A DNA stretch of 64,000 bases from Liolophura sinensis. Taxonomy: Eukaryota > Mollusca > Polyplacophora > Chitonida > Chitonidae. Below are positions 23,641-35,600 of the stretch, piece by piece (position 1 is the stretch's first letter; each line of letters begins with the position of its first letter). The notes under the pieces are model-generated. The model searched no databases, was not told the DNA's origin, and saw nothing but the letters and a program-made list of their open reading frames with translations. The DNA is taken from assembly GCF_032854445.1 (NCBI RefSeq), contig NC_088303.1:31749501-31813500 (forward strand), given 5' to 3'. Position numbers and translations under genes: made by a program.

Positions 23641-23726
23641 TTCATGCAGACAAAAGACTTTCTGTTTTTTGTTGTTGTTTTTTTAGTGTACCTAGAACGA
23701 ACTTCGTCGCCGCTCACTGTCACTGA

Positions 23727-23830
23727 GGTCATTTATTTATTTTATTGATGTTTTACGCCATATTCGAGAATATTTCATTTATACGAAGGTGACCAGCATG
23801 ATGGTGGAAGGAAATTGGGCAGAGCTCGGA
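23727..23830 (-). mobile_element. SINE type 1 tail fragment (unit A)
   Basis: TATTTATTTTATTGATG, TTTTACGCCATATTCGAGAA and GCATGATGGTGGAAGGAAA are in type 1 order on the reverse strand. Confidence 0.65.
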
Positions 23831-24086
23831 GTCATTTCGTATTTGAGAATAACGGTCAAAGTGTAACATTTGACAAAGTGTAAAAGGACTTGATAAATTA
23901 CCAAACCTAGTCCCACCCTACCCTCACCTTGGTGATCGTGATTTTTAGCTATCAAGCACTTTGTTCACTATTTTGATACTACCTCCAGAAAGCCATGTTT
24001 TCTTTTTTTTTTTTCATTCAGTACAAGAAACATTCCTAGGACATAGAGCACTATACTTGATTTATTATAGGCATTTTATTTCCTAA

Positions 24087-24155
24087 GTTATTTATTTGAT
24101 TAGGGTTGAACACCGCACCCAGGAATATTTCATTTCTACGAACTTGGAGAAATCC
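24087..24155 (-). mobile_element. SINE type 1 tail, short fragment (unit A)
   Basis: TTATTTATTTGATTAGGG followed by AGGAATATTTCATTTCTACG marks the extreme 3' end of a type 1 SINE. Confidence 0.5.
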
Positions 24156-24461
24156 ACCGCCTTTCTTCATTTATACCTGAAACCCCTCAAGCCCCCCACC
24201 CCCCACCCCCCCAGACCCACCCCCCGCCCGACTTAAAGCCTCAACCAAATCACCGGCCGATGTCGATGCCAGAAAGCAACTTAACTTACTGATGAATGAC
24301 AGATTCACAGGCTCGTCAGTACTGATGTAGGCTGGTTCCTCTAACGTAGATAAAAGATATAGTTTCATTTCTGGTAATGAAAGCATAATTAGCAATATGG
24401 CCACTATCGGTAAGATAACTTTGGAAAAAAACATTCAAAAATAAATTCTTGTCATACTCAC

Positions 24462-24537
24462 CGCACGAAACAACCTCAAACAGCTTCTGTTTCCCTTGGG
24501 GATGAACGCTGAAGATAAGAAATGTTTTCCGCTCTTG
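24462..24537 (-). other. Predicted non-coding first exon of the cysteine-rich gene (unit A; B about 54789-54863)
   Basis: It is bounded on the 5' side by the position expected from the TATA box and on the 3' side by CGTGCG followed by GTGAGT. It has no start codon in frame with the protein. Its existence is inferred from promoter and donor alone. Confidence 0.45.
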
Positions 24538-24560
24538 AAGTCATCTGAGCTTCTCGTGCT

Positions 24561-24568
24561 CTTTTATA
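24561..24568 (-). promoter_or_regulatory. TATA box of the cysteine-rich gene (unit A)
   Basis: TATAAAAG reads on the minus strand. A transcript starting about 30 bases downstream (near 24537) would run to a GTGAGT donor whose last exon base is 24462. This gives a short non-coding first exon that can splice to the acceptor before 22755. The start site is inferred. Confidence 0.6.
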
Positions 24569-25541
24569 CGATCGGTTTATAGCGATCAGCCCCCACCCCT
24601 CACAAACACGCAACAATATAGTCATTGAGCGCTGAAGGTGTGTTTTGTTCACGCCACACAATCTGTTCTAAATATGAACAAGTTTGGGGGATTCCCCCTT
24701 GTATTCCGAAATTTGACCTTCACTGACGTTAACCTTCAGACGTTGTCTGACATTCAGCATGCAGTGAATTTTCTTCATTAATACTCCTTTATATATACAG
24801 AAGTTGTATTTATAAATAGGTCACAAAGTTTGAGAGAAGTGCAAAATATGTTGAAGAAAAGACGTATACTGGTAATTTTTCAGCATGGAAGAACATGTGC
24901 GTGTGGCTCATTCTAAATAAACCTTGAAATCAATTTTATTCCCAAAAGCTGTTAGCAGATCAAAAAGTTACACCAATGATAAATACTGAAGAATCTGAAA
25001 ACAGTCAGAAAACTCTAAAGTACCAATTCAAGCGAAAGTGAAAGATAAACAAACTTATTAGTAAATACTGAAACATGAGAATGCATTCAATCCCTGCTTT
25101 GTCTTCAATATTTATCAACGAAAGATATGTAGGACAGGCATACAATAAATATATTAACATATCGCGATAAATGTAGTTTTCAAAGTAGTTCCCACGTGTT
25201 TGTTCTTTTCATGGAATTTTGCAAGGTTTTCTTTTTTTTTTCTTCAGAAACGCATTGGTGAGATACTTTATACCCTACAGCTCACTGCAAGGCTTCGTAG
25301 CTATTGACCCTGTATAGCCTGCATAAAAGATTTCACATTATGGGGTAGCGGCAGATTTTCATCTCACCAAAGGTGGCGATAGTATGAATTAGGACTTGCC
25401 CGTCCCTGTCTCATGTTGTCTCCCATTCTATGTAAACAGACGCTGTAAACCCCAAGCCCCATACAAATGTTAGATTTCTTAACACAATTTTTTTATGCAC
25501 GATCAAATATTAACTGAACATACCTGGACAGGCCCATGAAA
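24569..25541. other. Upstream region of the cysteine-rich gene (unit A; B 54896-55590)
   Basis: No gene is seen. It includes the upstream promoter and the 281-bp presence/absence segment. A C-rich stretch (CAGCCCCCACCCCTCAC) lies about 20 bases upstream of the TATA box. Confidence 0.45.
24740..25020. other. 281-bp segment present only in unit A
   Basis: In unit B, CCTTCAG at about 55066 runs straight into TTACCAATTC, while unit A has about 281 extra AT-rich bases between these anchors. The flanks share only AG. A deletion in B by microhomology is simplest, since the segment has no transposon ends. Confidence 0.85.
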
Positions 25542-25664
25542 AATCTACCTTAAATGAAAGCTGTTTTTTAGGCTTGCACATGAACGGTGCTTTATATGAT
25601 TGTGCTTTCATTTAAGGTACCAATATCCACCTTGAATGCAAAACATTTTATTTAAGGTAGATGT
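25542..25664. repeat. Palindromic element with nested inverted repeats (unit A)
   Basis: ATCTACCTTAAAT at the left end is the reverse complement of ATTTAAGGTAGAT at the right end. A longer internal pair (TACCTTAAATGAAAGC and GCTTTCATTTAAGGTA) shares the left arm. It is a MITE-like hairpin of about 123 bases with no open frame. Confidence 0.6.
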
Positions 25665-25906
25665 GGCATCTGAAAGAAAGTGTATTTTGGATATTCGTTT
25701 TGTCTCAGTTTGTTACAGGACTTAGCTGCATTGACTTTTGCACAATCGTTATGGATGAAAAAAAAATCCATTTTGGATTCAAGTCACACATCGTACAATG
25801 CATGTTATTTTAATTTGTTTGTTTTATTCATAGGCTATGTTCAAGAATTTGACTTTCACTATGGCAGTTAGTTTCTTGGGTACACTAAGGAACATTTTGG
25901 AAAGTC

Positions 25907-26186
25907 GCCTACTTATTTATTTTATTTATTTGATTGGTTTTTTACGCCGTACGCAAGAATATTTCACTTATACGACGGAGGCCAGCATTATGGTGGGTGG
26001 AAACCGGTCACAGCCCGGAGGAAACCCACAACCATCCACAGGTTGCCGGCAGACCTTCCCACTTACGGCTGGAGAGGAAGCCAGCATGAGCTGGACTTGA
26101 ACTCACAGCGACCGCATTGGTGAGAGGCTCCTGGGTCATTACGCTGCACTAGCGCGCTAACCAACTGAGCCTCGGAGGCCCCGGAG
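25907..26186 (-). mobile_element. Full-length tRNA-derived SINE, type 1 (unit A)
   Basis: On the reverse strand the head starts near 26186 with GGCTCAGTTGGTTAGCGCG (A-box). It has GTGAGTTCAAGTCC (B-box), then the CTGGCTTCCTCTCC body, the ACCATAATGCTGGCC block, and an AAATAAATAAATAAGT-like tail. This copy served as reference for the shorter type 1 fragments. Confidence 0.85.
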
Positions 26187-26363
26187 TAAATACAAAATGA
26201 AATAGATGCATACCATTTACACCGGGTGCATGGTCGATATGAATGGTACATTTTCAAAGGGAATTGTTTTAATTTAGGCCGATCATCGCTGATACAATGG
26301 AGTAAGTGTGCTTGAGATTTTGCGTATGGCGACGTGAAGTCATTATAGTGTGTGTACATAAAC

Positions 26364-26536
26364 GTGAACTGTGTTTTCTTGTGGAAGGGTGAATTTATGC
26401 CGCCATGGAAGTATCATGTCGAAGACACCAGAGGTGACATTCCGCTCAGTCACATTATACTGACACGAGGCCACTCAGTCATATGTCCTTGCTTTAACCT
26501 CACAGTGCTGAACACCAAGCGAGTCAGCAACAAGTA
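26364..26536 (-). mobile_element. SINE type 2 body fragment (unit A)
   Basis: It contains TCACATTATACTGACACGAGG and CTGAACACCAAGCGAGTCAG, which match the type 2 body blocks. The 117-codon open frame at 26352-26705 overlaps it and is not a gene. Confidence 0.6.
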
Positions 26537-28817
26537 CACTGCAAATATTAACGACGCACGACAAAGTATTTATAAAAACATACGCATTAATGCGCAAACA
26601 CCTTGCTGTTTTTATTTGAACAGCAAGCGACTTATCCATAATCGCGTTAGGCCCCTTCATGTGTATGGTGGGATTATACACGCATACGTTTTTATTAAAA
26701 CATAGACTGGCATCCTTTTATAACACTGACGTTTATCTGATGATATCGTTGCCGTCCTCATTTTAGGTCGAGGTAATCTGTCAACCAATCTGTGATTGGT
26801 TTGCTCTAATCACGTGCTGTTGATATCTTACCAACAGTGTTGATGAAGCTCTGATCACGCGTAGACCATTGAGTAGTAATGTTCTTCTTCGCTGAACTAT
26901 TTGATATGATCATGTCGGTTGCATGATTATCAATGGTATGAAGAGAAATCACAGTATAAAGGAAATTCTAAACAGTGGATCAAGCGACCTGTTTCTTACC
27001 GTTACGTCACGGACTGGGCAGCCTCGTTTTCAAATTCAAAACTTGCACACGGAATCAGGCCATCTTTGTCACGTGTTATAATAAAAAGGCTACAGGCTTT
27101 TTCTGAATAGTTAAACCACCCCAGTTCCTATCTATCTCTATCTATCTAACAACTAGACGGCAGAAAATATGAAGATTCTTGGCAGTAATCCTTTAACCCC
27201 GTGTTATTTTGACATAAACGTGAGCACCTATTGTTTAAAACGTATATACGGCTGCATAACACAGAATTCTATTCAGTCAAACACCAGGGCGCATTACTAT
27301 GTAAAAGTCTGGCGAATCTGGTAAACATTTCACAAGCAAGAATACAAATCAAATTTCAAGTGCCATATTCATGAATATTCTTAATGCTGAGATAGAGGAG
27401 TGATCTCATATCTCTGTCAGGCTTAAATGTGTCTTTTATGAGAAAAAATACGCGCTGACTGGACACATCAATGGCCTAATGGGGTTGGATAGTATCAGAA
27501 GAGGAGATGTATGTCAAAACTGGCGGCAGAATGCTATATTTTGAGACATTCAGTATAGTTGAGGTAGGGTTAGGTGGGCTGGCGTTTCCAGCTTTAATTT
27601 TTTAGAAGGCTTATAGGGTATAGCATGGTATAAGCACGGACGATCTACTAATTTGATACAAGGTACTGCGGCTGCTATGAAGCTCAGTGTAGACGAAGGT
27701 AAAGATCTGCATTTGATCAGCTTTTAACTGAAAATCGTACAGTTCTGAAAATAAGTGCATGCTACACATTGATGGTTAGGAAGGAAGTGCGCTTGTTACT
27801 AATAAAACAATTCTAAAGTTACTAAACTAAACTAAAGTTAAAACTGGGTTTAAGTGCTAATACACTTCTGGGCCCAGTTGTTCAAAACTGGTTCAAAACT
27901 TAATACAAGACTTAACTTTAAGCCAATTCTTCAGTTTCGCTCTTAGCCTTAAAATTGTGTAACAGTATGTTAAATGTGAACAAAAACTGCTACAGTTATT
28001 CTTTGACTTTGGAGAACTACATTGGCTGCTGAGTTTGGCTAAAAATGTAAATATAAAAAGTGACTTAATACCAGTATCAGCTAATACACTTTCGAAGAAC
28101 TGGAGCCTGAACAAATAAAACAACGGCTAGCTGAATGAAAAAAAAGAGGCTGTTTGGACGTCATGACGTTCTGAAACCAAGGGGAACAACCTATGGCCTT
28201 TTGAGCAAATCATCGCCTGTTCTTTTCAGATATGTACGATTCACTGGCCAAAATATATAAGCTACAAATTACATACACGGGTACAACATAAAGGAAAAAA
28301 ATGTAACGCAATCATCAACATGTATTTACTCTGCCAACTTTTAGCTTCAGAACAAAAGCCTTTGCGGTTCATCCGCCTTAAGTGTGGTGACCTCACGACC
28401 TGGTGAGGAGGATTTGAGGCTTCTCACAGTAGGGACCTTTTATATTTCTTACTGTAGGTTCAAAAAATCTATTTAAAGAAAAATGCTTTTTTTTCTTGTC
28501 CTGGCTTTTATGATAGAGCAGTGCCATCTGAGACATATGGCATTTATATTGTCTTTTCTGGAAACACACCACACGCCCGAAAATGTTTTTGTGCAGATAT
28601 TATATTGCACATAAAACAGACAGTTCGAGGACTAAAAATCAAATTTGCAGAAAAGGCGTTACTCCTAAAACAAAACTAAAATCGTACTCGTATCGATGTG
28701 ATCTTGTTCATTGTTCATATTTTTATCACTCGAGACACTTCTACAGCTCACATGCAGAAATGGTATATGTACACGTGTAAGTTTTATAATGTTGAATCCA
28801 ACATTCAGGTATGTATA
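26537..28817. other. No recognisable gene (unit A; B 56589-58849)
   Basis: The stretch holds a short CTAT microsatellite near 27130, longer in unit B near 57190, and several small indels between the units. A 20-base TTTGAACAGCAAGCGACTTA-like stretch near 26610 sits in a weak palindrome. I found no splice-supported exon. Confidence 0.4.
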
Positions 28818-28962
28818 TATGTAGCCTTGGGGTTTAACGTCGTGCTTAAAAGTTTTTCAGTTATAATGACGACGAGGAGACGTTGGATGTGGGTACATAT
28901 ACTGTGTCTTCTTCTGGCAAGGCAAATCCTTGCCGATAAGGTGTTGCCTCCATTGGCCAAGA
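28818..28962 (-). mobile_element. SINE type 2 tail fragment (unit A)
   Basis: CTTGGGGTTTAACGTCGTGC and ATGACGACGAGGAGACG are type 2 3' blocks. A 60-codon frame starting inside it at 28869 looks like a signal peptide by chance. Confidence 0.65.
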
Positions 28963-30309
28963 CACCACGCAGACATGAGCACCATTTGAAAAGTCTTTGG
29001 TCCCAACATTCAGGTGATGGTGGACGTGGAAAAGCATTTATTATGTAATGGTAGAGTAATACTTTCTAAATTGCTAGGAAAATATGGTTATGTAACACTT
29101 TATGTCAAATTAAAGCTTCTAAGTGTTGTTTTTCAAGATCTGCGAGAAGCATTTCTCATAATATAAATGTTAAAAAACTTGTCAATAGACTTGCAAGCCA
29201 TCATAACGCGGTGTAAGATGAGTGCATACACTCGTGCACGCTTTACAGCATTTACTATTATGTTTGTGTCTTTTAATCCCTTATCGTAACATAGCAGCTC
29301 TTTACGTAAGACGATACAGCTTGATCCGGGATTTCTGTGGTTTTCTATAGAAGCGAATACTCTACATTTGGGTCACCGCAATGCAGTTGTTGACGACGGA
29401 AAATGGCTGACATCAGGTCACTTGACGCAAAAAGGAAACGTATACATGTATCTTATCTGCAGTCTGGTTATATTGTAATAAATGAAGAAAAAACCCCCCA
29501 AAACATAACTGCATACAATCTATATATTGCTCAAGGAGCTGGCGCAGTGTTATGCTCTCTTGAACTTAGACAAATTGAATATTTATAACTGGGCATACGC
29601 TGTCGCAATCGCCTCTCGTCGTGGAGTGTGTTTTTGTGGGTAAAGATTCGGGTATCTAGGCTATATGCGCGCTGAATTTGCATTGAAAGATTTCACAAGA
29701 CTGGTTTTGAATAAGACCCCGCCATTTTAAGTCCGAATTGCTGACGCACAGGAACCTTAAATTATTGTAACTATTTTAACACTAGGGACTATTTGCATTT
29801 GACCTCAAATTTCCCCCATGCCTAAAGATGGTCATACTGTCTATTTCTGTGAGCTTATGTTAAAAAGATGTTTTGAGATTTGGAAGGTAGGATGTTAGCT
29901 TTATTAAAAATATATACAAATTTCAGCAACAAAACTAATATTTAATGAAAATTTATTTGAATATGTTAAATGCCTTTTTTCCCCCCTATGAAAAGTTAGG
30001 TCAGATACCGTATATAGGGAGATGCTACATTTCTGTATAAGGTACGCGTTTACTTGTGAATGGGGGGGGGGGGATCGAGTTTCAAGTTTGAACTCTTTTA
30101 ATGTTAAAGGTGAAAGAGTCCTATGATGTAATGTGTATTCAGAAATGTTAGGTAACTATTGTAGATCCTATGACACCGACGTCTCACCATAGTAATCTTA
30201 CACAAAATGTGTAGACGTGTAAATTGTGTAAATGCCATTTTGTGTAGACGTACCGGGGAAAAATGCAGGAGACGAACGTTTGTGAATTTCGGGGGTTCTA
30301 GACCAGACA
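28963..30309. other. No recognisable gene (unit A; B 59450-60802)
   Basis: Non-coding sequence ends at the arbitrary unit edge. A G homopolymer near 30062 varies in length in unit B. The short minus-strand frame at 30104-30310 has a single change in unit B but no domain or splice support. Confidence 0.45.
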
Positions 30310-30972
30310 AGTGAACGCTAAAGTAATGTCAACAAAAGTTGCCTAACATGTTTGACAAGTCTCTTGATAACCAGTGATACTTTTACCTAAAAAAGATTTC
30401 AATCTCCAAACCGCCCTGTTATAAGATGCCTAAGGCGTATAAATAACAAACAAATGCTGTCATAAGTCGGCCTGCCGTGAAGCCGATTAAAGAAAAGATT
30501 TAACGTGACAAATCAATACATGCCCGCAGCCAGAATTCTGAAGACAGAGTTTGTACAATTAAAGGAATGGCAAGAGTAAAACCAAAGCAACGACGATTGG
30601 GTGATAGATGGCAAACGGTCACACGTGTTACCAGTGAATTCCGACATCTTGTCAATCTACTTTATCAGCCAGGGCTTTGTTCTGACTGTTTTGTAGATAT
30701 GTTAAAAATTTTTTTAGCAACGTACATTCTGTCTAAAAAAATGTCTAAAAACATTTTCCGTGCGTTATTTCGGGCGAAAATAACGAAAGTTAAATTCTTC
30801 TAGAATGTATACAAAATCCAATGTAATCTCAATTTCCGATGCACAACGTTTAATTCCGAGAGATCGCGGTGAGTCCATTTTTCTTCGGGAAACAAATATC
30901 ATAGTAAGGAGAAATAACTTAAGAGAGTCACTGGAAACTCCTTAAAGGACTTTTGCCTGTTTCGATTACAAA

Positions 30973-31168
30973 GAGAGTGCCTCTGCGGCCTGATGGTTAG
31001 CGTGCTGGCAAACTACAGCGGCTCAGGAGCCACTCAACAATGTGGTCGTTGTGAGTTCGTCCAGCTACTGCATTCTTCCTCTCCAGTCGAACATCGCCTC
31101 TTGAGAAGGTCTTTCAGCACCGTGGGATTTTCCCCGGACTCTGCCCGGTTTCCTTTCCGCCTTCTAAT
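30973..31168 (+). mobile_element. tRNA-derived SINE, type 1 (unit B)
   Basis: This is the unit B counterpart of the SINE at 664-872. It has lost about 15 bases near its 3' end relative to units A and C. Confidence 0.75.
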
Positions 31169-31516
31169 ACGTGTGTGTAGCTCTCTGGCAAACTTCAAAG
31201 GGGACATGTGTGAGAGGGGTAACGGCATAAACGGTTGGCTTGTGTTTGGCCACGTCCAGCAGTTACACTGAATGTTGGTTATCCTCGAGGCTCATTCACA
31301 AGGCACACATACACATCAGACGTGTTTGCCACTGCCATGGTAAAGCATAAGAATCCATTCCTCGAGTCCTAATTGACACAAAGTGGCCGACGTGACAACG
31401 CCGCCTCCAGTGAATTTGTACGTCACAACGAAAAGAGACAATATACAGATAGTACATGCTGTGAGGTGGGAGATCAGGAATAGCCAACTCGAGAGAAGTG
31501 ATACCCCTAAAATACT

Positions 31517-31880
31517 TCAGTTGGTGGCCTAATGGCTAGAGCGTCCGCCTCGAAGTCGGAAAACCCGCAATCAATCCGAGGTCGGGTCATACAAAAATGG
31601 TAATTGTTGTTGCCTCGCTTGACACTTAGCACTCAGTGGTTAGAGCTGCATGAGAGGATAAAGCAAGGAAACATAATCGACTGGTTGACTCGGTGTCTGT
31701 ATAATGTGACTAAGTGGGTGTCTTCGGTATGGTATTTCAGTGGCGGCAGATCTTTGGTGACATAAACTCGCACTGCCAAAAGTAGAAACGGTATATGTAC
31801 ACACACCTAATGATTACTCGTCGTCATATGACCGAAAACTTGTTAAGTACGATGTAAACCCCAAAGCATACATACATGCA
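31517..31880 (+). mobile_element. tRNA-derived SINE, type 2 (unit B)
   Basis: This is the unit B counterpart of 1218-1580, with the same boundaries and scattered substitutions. Confidence 0.7.
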
Positions 31881-32539
31881 CTTTCTCCAAGATTATACAT
31901 GCATATAAAACCCTTACATGCCGACAATGCTGGTCGATAGCAGTGTGTTTCCTTTACCCATGGTAGAGGTCAGCCAAAGCTTATGCTTGACCTGGCGCCT
32001 GTCACGGCTTGTTACTTGCATATCACGTGATGGCAATCTTTTCAAGGACTTCACATTCCCAACAAGTTTAAATTTAAAATGTAGTCTGTCCAACCGACTT
32101 ACCGGCGTCTACAGTGATAGACAGGTAGACAGAGGGGCTGACTGACTGATCAACCTATCCACAAAAAACAAGTTCTGTAATATTCACAGTTTACAGTCTG
32201 CAGAAGACCGTCAAATCATTTTTACGTCACATACAAACTGCATCTTTGTAAAAGTAAGACTGTGACATCTCCAGGACGCTACAATTAACATTAGTTGCCA
32301 CGAGCACAAACTACTCTATAGGTAACCCTGCAGCAAATTAATATTCTTTTGGCCATCATTGTCAAGTCTCACGGCCAGTTTTGTGAACAGCATTTCTGCT
32401 CCGTGGATACAGGCTGTGTCATGACGGGTCTGCAATCATTACCTTTATTTAATCATGTTCGCGATGTACGATGTCTATAGTGGGAGCATCAGTCTTTCTG
32501 ACAGCAAGGCAACCACCATATACAGGAATGTGCTTTTGT

Positions 32540-32582
32540 TGACGTCACGGGCTAACTATGACGTCTTACCATAGTGACGTAA
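32540..32582 (+). promoter_or_regulatory. CRE-like site cluster (unit B)
   Basis: Three CRE-like octamers are seen: TGACGTCA at 32540-32547, TGACGTCT at 32559-32566 and TGACGTAA at 32575-32582. They lie just upstream of the start codon at 32633. Confidence 0.42.
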
Positions 32583-32632
32583 CAATCGCACAATTCCAGA
32601 GTTGATACTGATGTTCAAGTATCCCGCCAAGG

Positions 32633-35600
32633 ATGAAGATCGTCAGAGCATTGCCGATACTTTTGTTACTTATTGGTTTGAAGTGGGTCGCAGATACAAC
32701 CCTTATCTTTCTTAATAATGAGTAAGTACATAATTCAAGCATTACATGGTTCTAATAGAAGTTATCTTCTATACTAACAAACTATAGCAGTTCCATTCAT
32801 CTTTGAATTTTGGTTAAGTTGGACATGCTTTGTGACACCGGCGTTGATGAACTTGATTAAAACGCTCAAGTCCTACCTTTTGTTAATCTTAGGATAGGAA
32901 TTTGACATTTAGAGGTACAATCTCCTTCAGCTCGTTCTCACCGCTTCAAGCTCAAATTCTAAAAGTTAAGACCGCCATTTCAGGCATTATGGGGATATGA
33001 TGTGATCAATATCGAACACGACAAAACTCAAAGATTCCAAGGTTAAACGTGGACAAGTTCGCCAGTTACTGGCCAAAGGGCAGTCATCCAATTTCCTTCA
33101 TCCATTAAACTTACCGCCATCCTGTTTAAGCTAAAATTCTTGAATATAATGTTAAGTAACAACCAATCATAAAATAAGTAAGTATAATATATAAAGAATA
33201 TAAATGGCATGCAGTATTATGTGAATTTATATCATATAAGTAAGCCCAATTACTGTAATCAACTTAAAGGGTGCACGAAACACTTGTTTCATTTCTTAAT
33301 GCATAGTATATGTTGTGACCTATCATAGAAAAGTGCAGAAACGATTCTCAGCTGTCTTCTTTGGTGCATAATAATGGCTTTAAACTCGACTTTTCCTCAG
33401 TCCCCAGCGGTCAGTCCGAATATTAAGTACCCTACTATGGTGACGTCAATGGTTATAGCCGTCAGAACAAATTTGCTGGAGGGCGACTCCAAATTGGGGG
33501 CGCTGAGATAGCCCCGCGTTCCCAATATCTTCATCCACTGACGGAAAATATTCATTAAACAGAGCGGTTATATATTAAGAAATGCACAATATTATTTTTT
33601 TTGAACATATCTTCGTTTTTGAACCGTACTCTTCGATTAATAATACATTTTCATGTATCCGTTGACCAAAGTTTTCTGAAGATTATATTTTGTTTCTGTC
33701 CCAATAGGTGTTATCAGGAAGGGATTTTTGAATCTCTCTTCACAGAACTTCTGGTTGTCCTCAGGATGAAGAACCCTGCTGTACCAGCGTGGTGGGCGCC
33801 ACTGTGCGGCCTTACAAGCATACAAGGTAAGGCATGTTGTATTTATCTTGCATCGTCTGAATTTTGTTGTTAATAGAATCTTCCAGATTTTATCTATATT
33901 GTTGTCTGAAAACAAATCTGAAATTTATATAATTGATGATAATTATCACATGTCATTTCAAGAATGAGAAGAAAAGAAATCAATTAATTTAACACATACA
34001 GCTATACAGAATTTTAAAAATGTATTCAAACAGAAATAAATGTTATACATTATACATCATGAAAGTAAGGAAGAATCAGATTTAATGTCAGTAAAAAGAA
34101 GCATAATTTTTGAAATTGTTTGCCTTTGTTTATTACAGGTTATTTTGATCCAGCATTCGCCACGTTGACCCTGGCTTGGTATCTGTATGCTTTTCTGCAG
34201 CTGAAGCAGGTAAAAGGTATACTTCGGAAGGAAAAACCGATTATAATACACATGCATTGCATATATATTTCTGCCATATTTCTGGTTCCAAGGGTATTTG
34301 AGAGTAAGCATGGACCACACTCCTTTCTCGTGGTGCGTGAGAAGGTCTGACAGCAACTTCCGGATAGCCAAGATTTTCCCCGGGGCTCTGTTAGGTTCCT
34401 CCCATCACATTGCTTCTGGAATAGTTTTAAAGGATTAGTGTCCATGTCCATTATGTATTCATAATTAGCTACCCCTGTATACCCTTTGTTAAATCGAGTT
34501 AAAGACATTAGAAAAGGCACATTTATCTGATTTCCTTTTCAGAAAAAACATTACGAAGAAGATATTCAAAAGTACTATCACTTCGAGGAAAGAAAGGCAA
34601 ACGTAAGTGGCAATTTTTCTTGTTTAATTGTTTTTGAACACCCCACTGATGAATTTTTCATGATATTCTCCAAGCATGTGGCAAAGCTTCTGCCCTAAAA
34701 AAGCCTACTCTAAGTAGAAATAACTAGACTTGAACCTCCGACTTCATTGGTCAAAAGACTAAGTCTCAGGGAATCAGCGATTTTAATCCCCTGAGCCAAA
34801 GAAATGTATCAAAACATGTATTTCTAAAGTAACAAAGTAAAACCGGAAATAAATTGTCATACGTGTCTTGTGATTTTTTTTGTTTAATTAAATCTGTCGA
34901 AGAAAGCTTACCAAATGTGTAGGTATTTATATACTAGTGATAGATCAGAGCTTTGTCATACACTCAGGCTTACGTGTATATTTTTTATTCCAGGAAAGCG
35001 CATCTCCGAGTGGCATGAAGTGCTGCCAAAAAAACGTAAGTTTTTCTTGGCGACTTCACGCATCATAAGCATCTTTTAGGTTTGACTGTATTGGCATATT
35101 AACGTTGTTTTAGAAATGTAGGCAGATAATAATATTCATTGGCAACCGTTTTACTTAAATTCACACATATATTTAATTCACAAATCTTTTAACTAGGTTG
35201 TGCATATCTTGCAGGTCCATGTTGGAACAACAACAACATTAACTTTTGCAAGGCTTTGTTTCCCAGACCACCTGTGATCGATGGGAAAATATTTATCAAA
35301 CATGTAAGAAATAAGTTGAGTCTTCCTTGTATATATTGTATTTATTTATTTTATTTCTTTCAAGAATATTCAAGAAAAGTGTAATCAAGAATATTTCACT
35401 TATACCACGGCTGTCAGCAATATGGTGGGAGCAAACCAGGCAGATTCCAGCGAAAACCCACGAGCGCAGGCTGTTGATTCACCTTCCCACGCCCCCGCAA
35501 CTATTGTACTTTATGTTTGGTATACAACCACATGAAACCAAAACAGTTGGTGGTTGCAGATTAGATTCCATTAGTTTAAATCTCGCTTTGCATATCTGAC

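Larger units (their letters stand above)
1..30309. repeat. Tandem repeat unit A (about 30.3 kb)
   Basis: The first bases of the window recur at 30310 and again at 60803, and sequence stays collinear from each point onward. Unit A is 30309 bases and carries both secreted-protein genes, the Penelope-like element, the LINE and all SINE insertions described below. Divergence from unit B is roughly 2% by eye, with many 1-30 base indels. The boundaries are arbitrary because the window begins inside the array. Confidence 0.97.

Noticed and set aside
24295-24392. Minus-strand candidate exon with a GTAAGT donor upstream of the cysteine-rich gene
   Set aside because: Joining it to the ATG exon puts the protein out of frame and soon stops. 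It could at most be an optional untranslated exon.
26352-26705. 117-codon plus-strand frame present in both units
   Set aside because: Its first half is type 2 SINE sequence and the rest shows no domain or splice signals.
28869-29045. 60-codon frame with a signal-peptide-like start
   Set aside because: It begins inside a SINE tail, has no splice context, and is interrupted in unit B by the inverted-repeat element.
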